A stretch of 64,000 bases of DNA from Polytrichum commune (GCA_950295325.1 OX485807.1:39338440-39402439), one strand, 5' to 3'. Shown: positions 23,160 through 35,781, counted from the stretch's first letter. Program-made: numbers and translations. Notes: generated by a model not told the origin, from the sequence alone.

Positions 23160-26100
23160 TTATTGTGAAAAAAATTGGGCATTGAGGTTTAGGCCAGTCC
23201 CACCATTTCTGTAACCCATCATGTGATTCTCACTAAACGCACCTTGATTTTGACTTAAACCTACACTATGCAAACCATACATAACATTTGTATGTCCAAA
23301 TGCACTAGGCTGGGAGCACACATAATCAGTTTGTGGCACTTCTACACTTAGCCCTGCTCTAAAAGTTCTACACTGACTAGGTCCTTCGAGTCTTCTGTCT
23401 TCGCTGCCACCGATCGTCTCGTTGCGTTGTGACTCCCCTGCAGCCACTTGGGTGTCCGGGATTGCCGATGTGTCACCCCAGTTCGAGTCCTCTTGATCTC
23501 CTGCAATCACATGCAAGTTACACGAATGTCAAACACCATAAATAAGCGACGAGTGTTCCAGGAGTATGCCTTCCTGCGTGGAGCATTCTGTCCGTACATG
23601 GAGCAATCTGCAATTAAACAACCAATGCTAGTTAGTACTAATCGACCACAGATCGGCTGGGACAGAAAATGCGCATTTCTGGAGACAATTGTGAGGGAGT
23701 TTGGCGTAGCATTCACTGAAATGAGATGGCAAGCAAATACCGAACAACAACAATACAAAGCAAATTGCTTCTACATAAACTACACATACCATGTGTCAAG
23801 TTTGGGCACCACAGTCTTCTCGCTTCGCAGTAGCAAGTCAATATCCTGTAAATGCTAATTACCATTGGTATCTGCCTCACCCCACCTAGGAACTGCAAGG
23901 ACAATCATGATGTTAGTTTTTGATACAGTTCTACACACAAGATTGTCACACGTTGGGAATGTCCTGTAAAGGCTAATGATATCAATCTCAACTTCTACCT
24001 TGTTCAACATAATTATTGAAATATCATCCCTGTTGAGCATGTTTGAAAATGAAAAGGAAAAGTATGGAACGTCTATGATGCCACTTAGTTGACACGCTTA
24101 GGAGTTCAGCAGCAATCTTACCTTCAAAGCCATTCAGCCCAGCCCTGTGCCAATCTGAGCCTGTCAGCAGGTTACCTTGATCACTTTCGAAATGAGCATC
24201 TCCATGATCGTTCGGGTCTCATAATCACCAATTTGGCCTTCCCGTAAGATATCGGCAGCAACAGGACTTCCACCATATGGACTTTGAATTAGTGCTAGCC
24301 CAACCACTTTATCTTTCAATTCGTTCCAAAACATGGAGCAAGCAGCAGCTGCATCTACTCCTCCTTTGGAATGGCCCAATAACACGACTTTCTTCTGTGT
24401 TCCCCAGTAAAGCTCCTTGATGTGCTCCTTGATCTGTGCTGCATTCTTCTCCACAGCAGCCTATAAAATACCAAACATCTTAGTAAGAAACAACCTCTCA
24501 CACTCCATAAGCTAAACATATATTAACTGGTTACTTTCTGTTGTTTGCCATAATTCACAACTTAGGATTCTTCTTGAATCCGCAAATGTGATATGAGAAT
24601 TTAGCAACAATCTATAGGCTAATTTGGTTTCCCCTGTTGCTGCTACGATTTTTCAACAGCAAAAGTATTGGGGCCATAAAATGAGTATGTTGAGTATGGA
24701 GCCTAGAATGGTGAAAAATCTTAAGCACATAGTCCAATCTCTTTTATAAACATGTCTTCTTGGTGTCCGTTCTTAGATCTATACTTAATCACATACCACA
24801 CAAACTTAGGTGTCTGATTACGATAAGTAACCGAATTAGGCATGTTCACCTTACTAACTTTCAGCAAGTGGGTATGATGAACATTTCACAACAAGAAGAA
24901 ATATTTGGTGGTACATTAGACGTGAATGACGTGCTTTTCTTAAATGGGTAAAATATTATGCATTTGTGAGTGACACATCACTTGCCTCACTATGGATTTT
25001 TGCAATGTGACAGGCTAGGCCCAGCTTTGAGAAGTGCCTCTTAGTGTCAACAAAATATAGGGGCCCATGATTGCTAAAGAGACCTGCATGATCACAGATA
25101 ACACAGATGATAGTCACTAGCTTCCTACTTAATCTCGCATGCATATGGGGTCTACCTCTTGCACAGTCTTCACCAAAATATAAAGATTGGCTGTAACCTT
25201 GGCACCAGAAAAAAAAAGCTCTCAATGACATGCAAATAGACCTCTCAATGTCGATTGAGACACTTTGTATCATCCTTTTCGCCAATCAATAAAATTATTT
25301 CTAAGTGAATGAAGCACAATTCAACGGTTCATAACTAGCATACCTGGAATGAGAAGGTATGTAACTGTGTTGGGAAGTATGTGCACACCGTGTCTGCATG
25401 TAGAACAAAGCTGGTCCTTAGTTTCATTTTGAAGAAGCCACATCACTCAGATGCTAGTGAATGAAGGAGAAAAAACAACCACCTGCGTAGAAAGATATGA
25501 TACTTTACCGTATCTACTCAGAAGACACCACATGCTCATCCCACCCATAGTAATATATATCATAAATCTGCACTTGCCGCCATTATTGAGAGAGAGAAAC
25601 AACCCTCGGTCACTAAAGAGAAACAATATTTGAGGGCCAGTAGGAGTTTAGAGGGTTGCCTCACTCTCAATAATCGATGGGCAATAAAGATTTGGATAAC
25701 ATTTGGGCTTCGTGGGTGAGAAGAGTATGCAACTTCACTCCAAAACATACCTTGAAAACCAACTATAGAGAGAAATATTGTACAGTGATTGTTGGACAAT
25801 GCTAACAATGCTTACAATTCAAGGACATACTCTAAAAGCAAAAGCTTACCAACAACTTTGGCAATCTGGCGCCCTAAATTGGACGCAGACTCCGCAAACC
25901 TCACTGCAACTCCATTAATCATTGGAAGTGGTGGTAAACACCATGAATCCATGCCTAAACCCAAGCGAGATGAGACCTGCAAATTTTTTGTAAATGGTAA
26001 GTAACAACCACTTTGACAATTGGCTAACCTCGCCAGTTGGTCCACATTGCCAATTACCATTGAAGAAAAAGAAAAAGACCGCCCCCCCAAAAAAGTAAGG

Positions 26101-26259
26101 CGAAGGAATGAAGGAAGGCAGACAAACAAAAAAAAATGCAATGTCAATGTTGCAGGCTACAACCTGCAAGTCATCAGATTGTGCGCCAACCTGCACAGGT
26201 AGCACCTGTGACTGGGAATTGATGCTTGGAGCATCAGAAGTCATCTCTTCCATTTGCAA
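23160..26259 (-). CDS. Alpha/beta-hydrolase (lipase/esterase-like), multi-exon, Harbinger cargo
   Basis: Minus-strand exons that can be read with splice sites: 25976-25850, 25083-24986, 24460-24176, 23845-23790, 23607-23537 and 23500-23160, plus a possible upstream piece at 26259-26165. The exon at 24460 carries the nucleophile elbow VVLLGHSKGGVDAAAA (G-x-S-x-G). The preceding exon reads GLFSNHGPLYFVDTKRHF, resembling the start of plant hydrolases that recognise a 'lost' upstream strand. The last exon is a Ser/Gln/Gly-rich tail ending in a stop at 23160. The exon at 25083 seems to use a GC donor (GAG|GCAAGT). The catalytic Asp/His were not placed with confidence. It looks like an ordinary plant housekeeping-type gene rather than a transposon gene. 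The true 5' end is missing or lies beyond 26.5 kb; candidate exons appear at 43.0-43.45 kb. Confidence 0.6.
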
Positions 26260-26339
26260 GACTTCATACTGCCCTAATGCTCCACCCTCTGCATGTGGGA
26301 GGACATTAGCTTTTACAAACGACTTTTCATTTCAGTATT

Positions 26340-26700
26340 CCAAGAAATTTACCTCCGCAACTACTGCATCGATAGGCAGGATGTGGCTAGTACAGAATGA
26401 CCCGAATTTTTTCACACGGATTGATACACCTACTTTCTCAATCTCTAACAACAAGTGATGTTGAGTCTAAAGATGAGTCCTACTTAGTTTGTGAAATTTT
26501 CTGTCATTGAGAACATCAAAATAATAAAGCTAGAATTTCCATTAAAACGGAATGACATGAAACGCTACATCCATTGGAAGGATGTGGATAATACAAAACC
26601 ACCACAGATTTCTTCGCATAGTGTGATCCACCTTCTTTCTCAATCTCTAACGACAACAATTGAACACTATATTCGTTAAATTGAGACTTTTTGGGCATTT
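26340..26700. repeat. Imperfect direct duplication ending in an inverted-repeat arm
   Basis: TTTCTCAATCTCTAACAACAA near 26436 recurs as TTTCTCAATCTCTAACGACAA near 26636, with related sequence before each. The second copy runs into ACACTATATTCGTTAAATTG (26661-26680), whose reverse complement lies at 42.93 kb. Confidence 0.55.
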
Positions 26701-26814
26701 TGAGACATTCACATAAATAAGAACAAGGATAAATGGAACACATATTGGAGAAAGTTGTAAGATGCGAACACTTTGAAGCAGGTGTTTAGACCAAGAACCC
26801 CATAAATAACTCAT

Positions 26815-27100
26815 ATTTGTGATGGTTTAGGGTGGGCAATCCAAATCTTAGACCACATTTAAGGGGAAACCTTAAAACATTCATATTATTGCACACAAAA
26901 TATTAGAGCTTGTATGAATATGGTTTAGGTAGGGCAATCCAAACCATAGATCTTATTGAAGGGTTAATATGTTAACCAATATAATATTGCATACAAAATA
27001 TTCCAAACTCATATTTGTGATGGTTTAGGTAGGGCAATCCAAACCTTAGACCATATGGAAGGGGAAATCATGTCTAACTTGTATTATTGCAAAAAAAAAA
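26815..27100. repeat. Three ~100-bp direct repeats
   Basis: The phrase ATGGTTTAGG(T/G)(A/T)GGGCAATCC recurs near 26821, 26922 and 27022 with conserved flanks, each followed by an A/T-rich stretch with ATTGCA.ACAAAATATT. No coding potential. Confidence 0.7.
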
Positions 27101-27239
27101 CATACAAAGTGTGGCATGTAAAATGCATATCATGCTAACACCACACATGCATTGGATAGTGCGACCCAAAATGTTCTTGCCTATGGCCCAAAACCCTACG
27201 CCTACTATGGCCTATCTAGCCTCGGATACTACCTCTTTT

Positions 27240-28021
27240 TCTTTTGCTTCATTTTCTTTTGCTTTTTTTTTCTTTTGCCTCTTTTTCTTTTGCTGCAGCT
27301 TCTTTTGCTCGCATTGCTTCAACATTCCTGAAAATCTCCGCCCCGCGACTATAGCCATTCTTGGGGTGAACGCCATCAATAACACATTTTGTATTCCGTC
27401 GGCCGCCCGAATTATACGACGAAGAATTCGAATACGATGAAGTGGACTGTCTTGCATTTCTGGTCATGGAGTAGAAACGCTCCAACTCGATGGACGCACT
27501 AGACCGCATAGGTTTACGGGTGGGAGCAACCTGCAACGCGTCAACGCAAGAACACATGTGTTAGTTTAGGGAGGAAGACCCAAACGTGTCACACATTCAT
27601 TTTTTAAGTGCAAAATGATTGTAATGCGCGGATAACCATGTTTTTTTGGGGGGGGGGGGGGGTTCACCTTGTCACCGGGGGCGTTCCCGTCGGAGTTGGC
27701 GAGGAGGGGCAAGGCATCCCGCAAAGGAATAGGAAGGGTTCCACTCTTCGTAGGCCGAGCGTCCATCCGCAGCCGCCGTTGAGGTGTACTACTGCCGCCG
27801 GGCCGAGAGGGGGATGTCCGGACGCATTTGCGATTTATGCCTTTGAGCGGTGACGGGGACGCAGATCGCCGGAAGATTTGCTTGGGTGGGGGGCTATCGA
27901 CGACGCCGGCGTCAAGAGGCTCCTTGGAGTAGTCGATGGTTGACGCGGCGTCGTAAACGGTCTCGTAGAAGAAGCTCCCCAAGTCTGACTCGCTGACGAC
28001 GTCAATCGAGGGCTCCAAACG
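27240..28021 (-). CDS. Low-complexity protein exons, function unknown
   Basis: Two minus-strand exons fit splice signals and phase: 28021 (after TTTTGGCTCCAG) to about 27669 (before GTGAACC), then about 27530 (after TTGCAG) to about 27240. The first is acidic then Ser/Pro-rich (RLEPSIDVVSESDLGSFF...); the second is basic and ends in Lys/Glu repeats (AKEKEAKEKKSKRK). No domain recognised. It lies just 3' of the FCP1-like exon and may be its downstream part or a separate gene. Cargo of the Harbinger element. Confidence 0.4.
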
Positions 28022-28164
28022 CTGGAGCCAAAATTGGAACAAAACAAAACCCAAGGAAAAGGGGGGAGATAGAGCGCGTGAAAATCAAGATACATATGAA
28101 GCGTAAATTACACAAAATGGGTAGGCGCATATACACACACACACATACAAACACACGTACTGTC

Positions 28165-28977
28165 TCAAATGAGCTTGTTAAATTTCGCGTGAGATAACAA
28201 CTCTCTGTACAAATGGTCTCGTGGATCCAAGTATCTCTCGCCTATGGGATTATTCCTAACAAAATTGTTTACGGGAAGTCCGCTTCCCCAGAGCGCCTGG
28301 AGGTATTTACTAAGGTCTAACAAAAATCGGTCCCGGACCTTCTCGACCGTCCACGTAGGGCACACTATGAAGTTGGCCGTCGGGTTCAACATGTTCTTTG
28401 CGGCGCTGTCGTCCACCATGAGCGTGTTCTCGCGGGTGGGGCGGACGTCGTAGGGGACGCCTATCAAGGACGGTCGCTGGTCCCAAAAAATGGGCTTCAA
28501 GACCTTGAGGTATTGGGGGGAAGCGGGGTTGTTTGGTTTTTTGACGACTTTGCCGTCCTGTGTGTACAATATTCTACAGGCTTCCTGTGCTAGGACCATG
28601 CAGGGGGGCTCGATGCCCTTGAAGATGAACTCCACGACCGCATTGGTGTTCTCGGCCGTCATGGAGCTCCACACGACCACCCACCATCGTTGTTGGGCGA
28701 TCTGGAGGAAGGTCCGAAGCCACGGGCGGAGGTGAACTAGTTTGCTCTTTATGAACGTGGGCGGCCCGTCGTAATTAGCGTCCTCGGGCTTGCAAAAGGG
28801 CACCGTGGGGGTCCTAGGGCAATGAACGCATTGGACGAGGACCCCGTTCAGGTCTAACACCAGGAATCGTTTCTTCGGCAGCGGGGGCGGGGCGGGTAAA
28901 ACCGGGGGCGCCGCCGCGCTGCCCTCTCCGCTCCTTGGGGAAGAGCGTCGGGGAGCCGCTACGCTATGCTCCGAGCC
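28165..28977 (-). CDS. FCP1/NIF-like HAD phosphatase domain, nucleophile motif altered
   Basis: One long exon opens after TATCCGCAG at 28977. A Pro/Ala-rich lead is followed by KKRFLVLDLNGVLVQC, the FCP1-homology nucleophile strand with DxN where active enzymes have DxD. Then come HLRPWLRTFLQIAQQRWWVVVWSSMT (the core strand with WSS) and ENTLMVDDSAAKN (the second acidic motif), ending in a stop at 28165. Plants carry an FCP1-like group with LDLNG motifs of uncertain activity. The Asp-to-Asn change argues for weak or no phosphatase activity. No first exon was found; the exon is in phase with the end of exon c of the ParB/methyltransferase-like gene (29480), so a fusion is possible. Confidence 0.6.
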   Translation of the reverse strand, partial: GSEHSVAAPRRSSPRSGEGSAAAPPVLPAPPPLPKKRFLVLDLNGVLVQCVHCPRTPTVPFCKPEDANYDGPPTFIKSKLVHLRPWLRTFLQIAQQRWWVVVWSSMTAENTNAVVEFIFKGIEPPCMVLAQEACRILYTQDGKVVKKPNNPASPQYLKVLKPIFWDQRPSLIGVPYDVRPTRENTLMVDDSAAKNMLNPTANFIVCPTWTVEKVRDRFLLDLSKYLQALWGSGLPVNNFVRNNPIGERYLDPRDHLYRELLSHAKFNKLI

Positions 28978-29247
28978 CTGCGGATACGAGCGAGAGAAAA
29001 CGGGGGCGACTTATGTCATGCTATGTCCAAACGAAGCATTAAGGAAACGAGCGTTCTCGGTGCAAACACAAAAGCATTTGATTCATTTTGGAGGGGGTGC
29101 AACAAGGGATACAAGGGATACAAGAGCATACAAAATACATTCAAACACAATATACAAGTATATAGGAGTCAAAAATGGTGATTATATTATATACAATGCT
29201 CTATGTACATCTTGATTGGGGGAGCCGCGTTGAACGATGCGTTCAAA
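28978..29247. other. Short non-coding interval
   Basis: About 270 bp with no convincing exon; it contains a GGGATACAAGGGATACAAG direct repeat near 29105-29123. Confidence 0.4.
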
Positions 29248-32200
29248 CTAGCCTACTTCTACATCTAGAAAAAATTGAAGAGACGGGCCGCCGTGATGAA
29301 GACTTCGTTGCAAAGCCGGGGGTAGGTGGACGAACGAATGGTCGCTGGGGGTGACGAAGGGCGCGAGTGCCGGGGGGGGCCTAAGTTCGTCCTAGCTAGG
29401 GGACACGACCAAGGCAAGAAGTCAAAGACCCAGGAAGTTTGGGTCGGCCGACCCAAACTGAGTGGGGTCAGTGCATTACCTCGCCTTGGTCGTGCCTTGA
29501 CGACGTTGATGCCGGCATCGCGTGCGCTGCCCCACCTCTGTCACCGCCGCCTCCGACGACGCCGTCAGCCGCAACCTGCTCCTGCAAAGGCTGACTGTCA
29601 GGCCTTTGTCCCAACCCAACCTCCGCATGCGCATCATGCATTGGTTCATCGACTGGGTTAGGAGTAGAGGTATCACCAGGCCCTTGCGGGCCTTCAACAT
29701 CTAGCATAGGCTCGTCGACCGGGGTCTGATGGGGGACGGGGTTTGGGTCGGCCGACCCAAACCCTGCTGCTTGGCGAGGGTCGCTCTGCGACGCTGCAAC
29801 GTCGGCACTGTTTGGGTCGGACGACCCAAACATGTGGGGGTCGTCCCGCTGGTGGTGTGGGGGCAAGAGGATGGGAGGCCGGAGCGGGGGGGGTGCCAAC
29901 GAGCTGGACGCTCCGGGGACGCGCCAAAGGTTTGGATCATCCACCTGCTGCACAGGCGCGTAAGGACGGGCGTGCGGCTGCAGCAAATCCGCGAAGCTGA
30001 AGGAATGCTCCAACGCCGGCCGCGGGCGGATATCCTGTGGAGGGAAGCCTGCGGGCAAGTGAGGGAATGAACTCGGGGGAGCCATCACCAATCCCTGCGC
30101 CAGCATGCCCTGGATCACTTGCGTGATGAGGTCCGCTTGGGACGGAGTTTGGGACATCGCCCTTTGCCGCTCCTGCTCCAACAGGAGAGCCCTCAACTCC
30201 GCGACTTCGTTGCGGACAGAGGGTTCCTCGGCGGCAGCCCTCTGCAGTCGCACACGCTGCTCCTCGTCTCGGAGCATTTTTGCGTTCGCCTCCTCCACGG
30301 TGAGGACCTCCGGTTTCACCCTCACATTCCCGGCGAACGCTCTGGGGGAGGCAGGATCAGACCTCAGCTTCTTGGCGAGTTCCATGTCGTCCTCGTCCTC
30401 GGAGCTTATTGCGATCGTCTCCTCCACCGCATAGTCCCCGTACAGCTTCTTCCCCTTCATCCTTCTACGCTCCCTGAAGGTGGCCGTCGCGTCCCTCGAG
30501 TACATATCCTTGGCGTCGTCCACCGTCAACGCGGGCACCAGCCTGCTCTGCGGCGTGGCAGGCCGCATGGCCTTCTTCCGCTGAGGGGCCTCGGATTCTT
30601 GAGTGAATCCTGTTGCCCCTTCCTCCACCTCCCCCTCCACTTTCTCTGCTTCCTCCTCCGCCTCCTCCTCGTCTTCCTCCCCCTCCTCCCCAACCCTGCC
30701 ACCTGCTCCCATAGACGGATTGCCCGGATGCAACCCGATGAGCGGCTCTGGCAATTGAACGGGGGCCCGCATGGCGAATTCACCCGGGTTGATTCGCCTC
30801 GCAATATCCAAAGGATTCTCGCCCCCCTCGACGATCTCTTCGACGTAGGATCCGGGTATCCAGTCGAGGATGTCCATTCTCTTGGCCAGCGCCTTTTGGG
30901 TCCTGTAGAATTGAACATCGGCATCCTCTACATAGGAGTAGATGTTCAACCCAGACATCTGCACAATCAAAATCAATACTATTAGTAACACCAAATGAAC
31001 ATATAATGGAAAATGACTTCCAAACAAAATAAGAATAGTTAGTTTGGGTCGCTCGACCCAAACTATGCATGGCCCTAGTTTGGGTCGCTCGACCCAAACT
31101 GTGCATGCCCCTAGTTTGGGTCGTTCGACCCAAACCGAACGTATAGGGACTTCTGGGTTTTCTGCTTACCATGGCTGCAAAAATCGGTTTGGACCCCCCG
31201 AAAACGTTGAAGATGCAGTCCCCTCTCTTCGTGAGGGTCCTCATCATCCGCAGGTAGAACTCCATGCGCAGCTCATCCGCGGGGTAGTTGGCGTACTTCG
31301 CCTCGTCATATAAGCTCCTGCTGGTACCCAACCCTTCTTGGACTTGGAAGAGCTTTTCCATCCTGGCTATGGGATGGTTTGGCACCTTAAGCAGCTCAGC
31401 TTTGTACACGAAGTACAAACACAGCACGTTGACGATCTTCGTCTTCTTGTCTTTCAGCGTGCTGTACGCCCCCTCCGCCGGTGCAGCAACGTAGTGAGAT
31501 TTCGAGACGGCATACTCCGGCTGCAATTTGCGCACGATCTCGTAAACCTACTCTGCCCTTCTGTCCTCGACAATCCAGAGCCAGACGTCGACCTCCCTGA
31601 ATTTGGGGCTGGCGTAGTCCACGAACTTCGACAAGAAAGGATCGTAAAAAGGGGTGCTCATAGTCCCCTCGAATGAGGCTCCAGGGATGTTCCTGAAGTC
31701 TATCATTCCGAAGGGGAAGCGGTCCCCGGCTCTAGTCCTGATCGCCTTCCTTGACTCAGAACCCGGCCAACCCTGGATCCTGAGAGGTTCGACAGTGACC
31801 ATGTTGAATTGCGCATCACCTTCGAAACTGACGATCTTCTTCTCCTTTATGAAGTTGGAGAAGGCCCGCACTGAGTGTTCGGGAAGCGCCCGGTTCCTCC
31901 CCCCCTTCACGAGCTTGGATCTGAGGAAGTCGTCTCCCGCCTCCCTCATGAGTGCCGCCATGGACGCACTGGTAAACTTATATTCGGCTTTGAAGGCCCT
32001 CCAGTGCGCCTCGTCGACCTCTCCGTCCACGATGAGCTTCTTCTCTGGCACAAGCTTGTGCAGCTCCTGGACGATGGTCGTCTTCTTCTTCCTGTTCTCC
32101 GTCCATTCCTTCATTGTGTAGCATGAAGGGACGAAGATCTTGGGTTTGGTGAAGACGATCTTAGGGTGGACCCAGCATCTCTTCGCCGTCGTCTCCACGT

Positions 32201-34033
32201 GTAGGATGTGGGACGCCGCTTTTCCCATCTCTGTCTCGGAGAGACCTTGAAGCGCTCTGAAGAACTCCCTCACCAGAGGCTTCATTTGCTTGAAGCGCGT
32301 AGTCTGGTTGAAGAGCATGCCGGTGTCGGGGTCCATGAGGTCCCCCGTCTCGTGTTTTTCAAAAACACTCTTCCATCTTGCCCATACGGAATCGGACGCT
32401 GTGATCAAATAGATTTCTCCTCTCAGCTCGTTATACTTTTTCTGCTTGTGGCTAGCATTGTCGATCGAGGAGAATTTATTGATCATTTGATATTTGAAGT
32501 CCTGCACAGGAAGACATTAGCACATGTTAGACAACACATAATGGAAAAACAAATGCAACAGCAGTTTGGGTCGAACGACCCAAACTATGAACCTGGCGAA
32601 AACATCTTAACAATTTCAGAGTTTGGGTCGACCGACCCAAACTATCAACCTGGCGATGACAACAAAACAATGTAGGAGTTTGGGTCGATCGACCCAAACA
32701 TACTCACCTCCCATTTGGGGTTCTTGTCTTTAGCATTCTCCCTTTCCTTGGGAGGCCTTCCATAAAACTCCCACACCTCCCTCGAGGCCATGATGTTTCT
32801 GATCCACGATGCCTGATAGGCCCTCTTTTTGTTCCCCATGTTGAAGAACCTGGAGATGTCGCTGAGGACCGTCTCGTTGTCCGACCAAACCACCAAAGCC
32901 TTCCAAACTTTTAGCTTCTCCTTCTGGTTGTTCGGGTCGTCCCACTCGGTCATCAGCTGGATTTTTTTCGAGGCCTCCACACTGTGCTGCCCGTCAATCA
33001 GCCAGAAGTCTCCTTTAGAGATTGCCGGCCACATCTCAGGCGTCGGCATTCTTTTCAGCCCTTGTGGCATGACAACAATTGTCTGCCTGTCGTCCTTGAA
33101 CTGCCCGCCCAAGATTTGAGCGACCATCCAGTCGACGTAGGCGTCCTCCTTGGCTCGGACGCACTTCTCTGGTGGCGCAAGGTGGCACTGCGCAATGTTG
33201 ACCTCGAATTTGAAGTCCCTGCCCATGAAGAAGCAGTGCAGGCATTTTGTCTCGAAGTTGTTGTTTATTTTTTGTATTTCGCCTGCATCCACCTTTTGGC
33301 CAGGCTTCGGCATCCGGAGCTCCGGGGAAACAGGCTCGTCAGTCATCCCCGATGACTCTCTTCCCCTCTTGGAAGGGGTCGTCTGACGGCTTCCTGATGG
33401 CGTTGGCGTCTCGCTGTCAGCCGGCGTTGTTGTAGTGCTCGTCCGTCTCGAGTCTGCAGGGACCGCCCGCGGTTTCCTCACAGTTTGTGGTCTTGAGGAC
33501 CCTGCGCCTTCTTCCGTCGTTGCCTTCCGCCTCACAGGCTGCTGCGTCTTGGGTTTGCTTTGCAGCGCCTTGTTAAGAACCGTGATAGCCTGTTTTAACT
33601 TCGTGAACCTGCTCGCAACCTTCGTGTTCGTTACACTACCATCTATGAATATGGCCTCCGGTTTTATGGTTTCAGGGTCGACGCAAGTCTCCTTGGCGTA
33701 CAGGGGGTCGAAGGGCTCGGAGAACTGGTGCATGAACATGTGGACGTTCTGCACGGCGGAGTTCTCCAGTATCACGTCTACGTAGTCCCCGAGAGACTGG
33801 ACGGACGCAACCTCCCATCCCGTCAGCGTTGCCCAGGTGTGCTGCTCGTGGGTCCCCACCTTCACCACGAATAGCAGCTTGAACATGGATGCCTTCACCA
33901 CCTGAACGGACCATGCCAAAACGACGCCATCTTTTGGGACGTAAGAATCGTCCTGTGGAGTTTCATACTCCTGCCAAAGGTGGTCTGGCGCGAGCATGAA
34001 CCACCTTTCACCTGGTCTCTTTTTAGGGGCCAT
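29248..34033 (-). CDS. ParB-like / DNA-methyltransferase-like fusion protein (gene 2), one in-frame stop
   Basis: Four minus-strand exons, all phase 0: 34033-32708, 32501-31170, 30958-29480 and 29391-29248, about 1,426 codons. Exon a ends with a ParB-like motif (GDFWLIDGQHSVEASKK). Exon b ends and exon c begins with a degenerate methyltransferase motif I (CIFNVFGGSKPIFAAM, then MSGLNIYSYVEDADV), alignable with VVVDVNAGVG-TSIHACMQLGR of gene 1 and with an intron nearly at the same place. The motif IV region reads FGMIDFRNIPG instead of [DNS]PP[YFW]. Exon c is acidic and then Pro/Gln-rich. A single TAG at 31550-31548 interrupts an otherwise open exon b; it reads as a C-to-T change of a Gln codon. 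Introns and exon c contain the TTTGGGTCG palindrome. The ATG directly follows a TTGCAG, so a 5' untranslated exon upstream is likely. Probably no longer a methyltransferase. Confidence 0.6.
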
Positions 34034-34189
34034 CTGCAATCCAAGAAATCGAAACTGTGAGTTTCGGTCGATCGACCCAAAGTATTGCAATGTGCATTTA
34101 ACATTTGGAGGATTGACCCAAACATTTACTTAATTTTCAAAGTCGTTTTAAAAGATCTTTTAGATTTTAAAGTGTGGTTTAGGTGGTCA

Positions 34190-34930
34190 CCCTGTAATGT
34201 TTGGGTCGAGCGACCCAAACATGATGAGGCTGCAAATTTAGGTATCTCAACACATTCATTTCAGACTGCAATGTTTGGGTCGAACGACCCAAACAATTAC
34301 TTAATTTTGGAAGTTCTTTTATATTTTACAATGTGGTTTAGTTCTTCTCCCTGTAATGTTTGGGTCGAGCGACCCAAATATGTTAGGCTGCAAATTTAGG
34401 TAGCTCAACCCATTCATTTCAGACTGCAATGTTTGGGTCGAACGACCCAAACAATTACTTAATTTTCAAATTTCTCTTTTATTTTACAATGTGCTTTAGT
34501 TCTTCTCCCTGTAATGTTTGGGTCGACCGACCGAAACATGTTAGGTTGCAAATTTAGATAGCTCAACCCAATCATTTCAGACTGCAATGTTTGGGTCGAA
34601 CGACCCAAACATTCACTTAATTTTCAAAGTTCTTTTATATTTTACAATGTGGTTTAGTTCTTCTCCCTGTAATGTTTGGGTCGAGCGACCCAAACATGTT
34701 AGGCTGCAAATTTAGGTACCTCAACCCAGTCATTTCAGTCTGCAATGTTTGGGTCGAACGACCCAAACATTTACTTAATTTTTGAAGTTCTTTTATATTT
34801 TACAATGTGGTTTAGTTCTTCTCCCTGTAATGTTTGGGTCGAGCGACCCAAACATAATGAGGCTCTAATGTTTGGGTCGCTCGACCCAAACAAGAGGCTG
34901 CAATGTTTGGGTCGAACGACCCAAACATTT
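34190..34930. repeat. 158-bp tandem array with two palindromes per unit
   Basis: Palindromes with centre AG (one AC) at 34200, 34359, 34517, 34675 and 34833 alternate with centre-AA palindromes at 34273, 34432, 34590, 34748 and 34905, giving 157-159-base periods and about 4.5 copies. It sits within 160 bp upstream of the first recognised ATG of gene 2, so it lies in its 5' intron or promoter. Confidence 0.95.
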
Positions 34931-35781
34931 AGTTCATTTTAGGCTGCAATTCAAATATTTATTATATTTTAATATGAGTTTGGGTCGTCTCCCCAAACTA
35001 CTGTGTTTCCAGATGCATGTTTAATGCTTGGGCAACATATACAATGCTTATGCATTGTATATGTAACAGGAACCTAAAGGGAATGATGCAAATTGTGTGC
35101 ACTGATGCAAATTGCTTACCTTGTCTTTCAAACTCTTGAAAGCTGCTCTCACAATCTGCTTCTTACAACCAGACTCAGAAACTCTGTTGTGGCACTAAAG
35201 AACAACTCTCACAAAGATCTCAGAAACACAATGAATCTCTCAAGCACCCTAAAACTTTCTCACAAACCCCCTGATTCTTGCAAACTCAGGCCTAATTTGA
35301 AAGACCTCTACCTTTCTATCACACTCCACCGTGCTCACTTCTACTCAACCTAAAATCACTCCATGCATGAATTTTACAAAACAAGTAAGGAGTTCAACAC
35401 AATAAACCGTTCCGAACTCACTCAAAGCTAACACTCTGGACCAAGAAGAGAGAATAAGAAGAGGAAGACAATAACACGAGGAATAGAATGAGAGAAGAGG
35501 AGGAGAAGCATCAGAGAGGAGGAGAGGAATGAAGGAGAAAGAAGAATGAAGGGAAGCGGCGCGACCAAGACAAAAGCAAAAGGTGCGAGAGGAAGCGCTT
35601 GGCGCGGCGCTATGGAAAGCGGCGGCGGCGTTTCCAAGAGCGGCGCTTGGCGCGGAGGAAGAGAGGAAGAAAAAGAGAGAAAGAAAAAAGAGGAGGGGAG
35701 AGAAGGAGAGAGCGGAAGGGGTCACCCTAAACCCTCGAATCCGGGCCATTAGATTGCGCCGGGCCCATCAACGGCTCAGAA

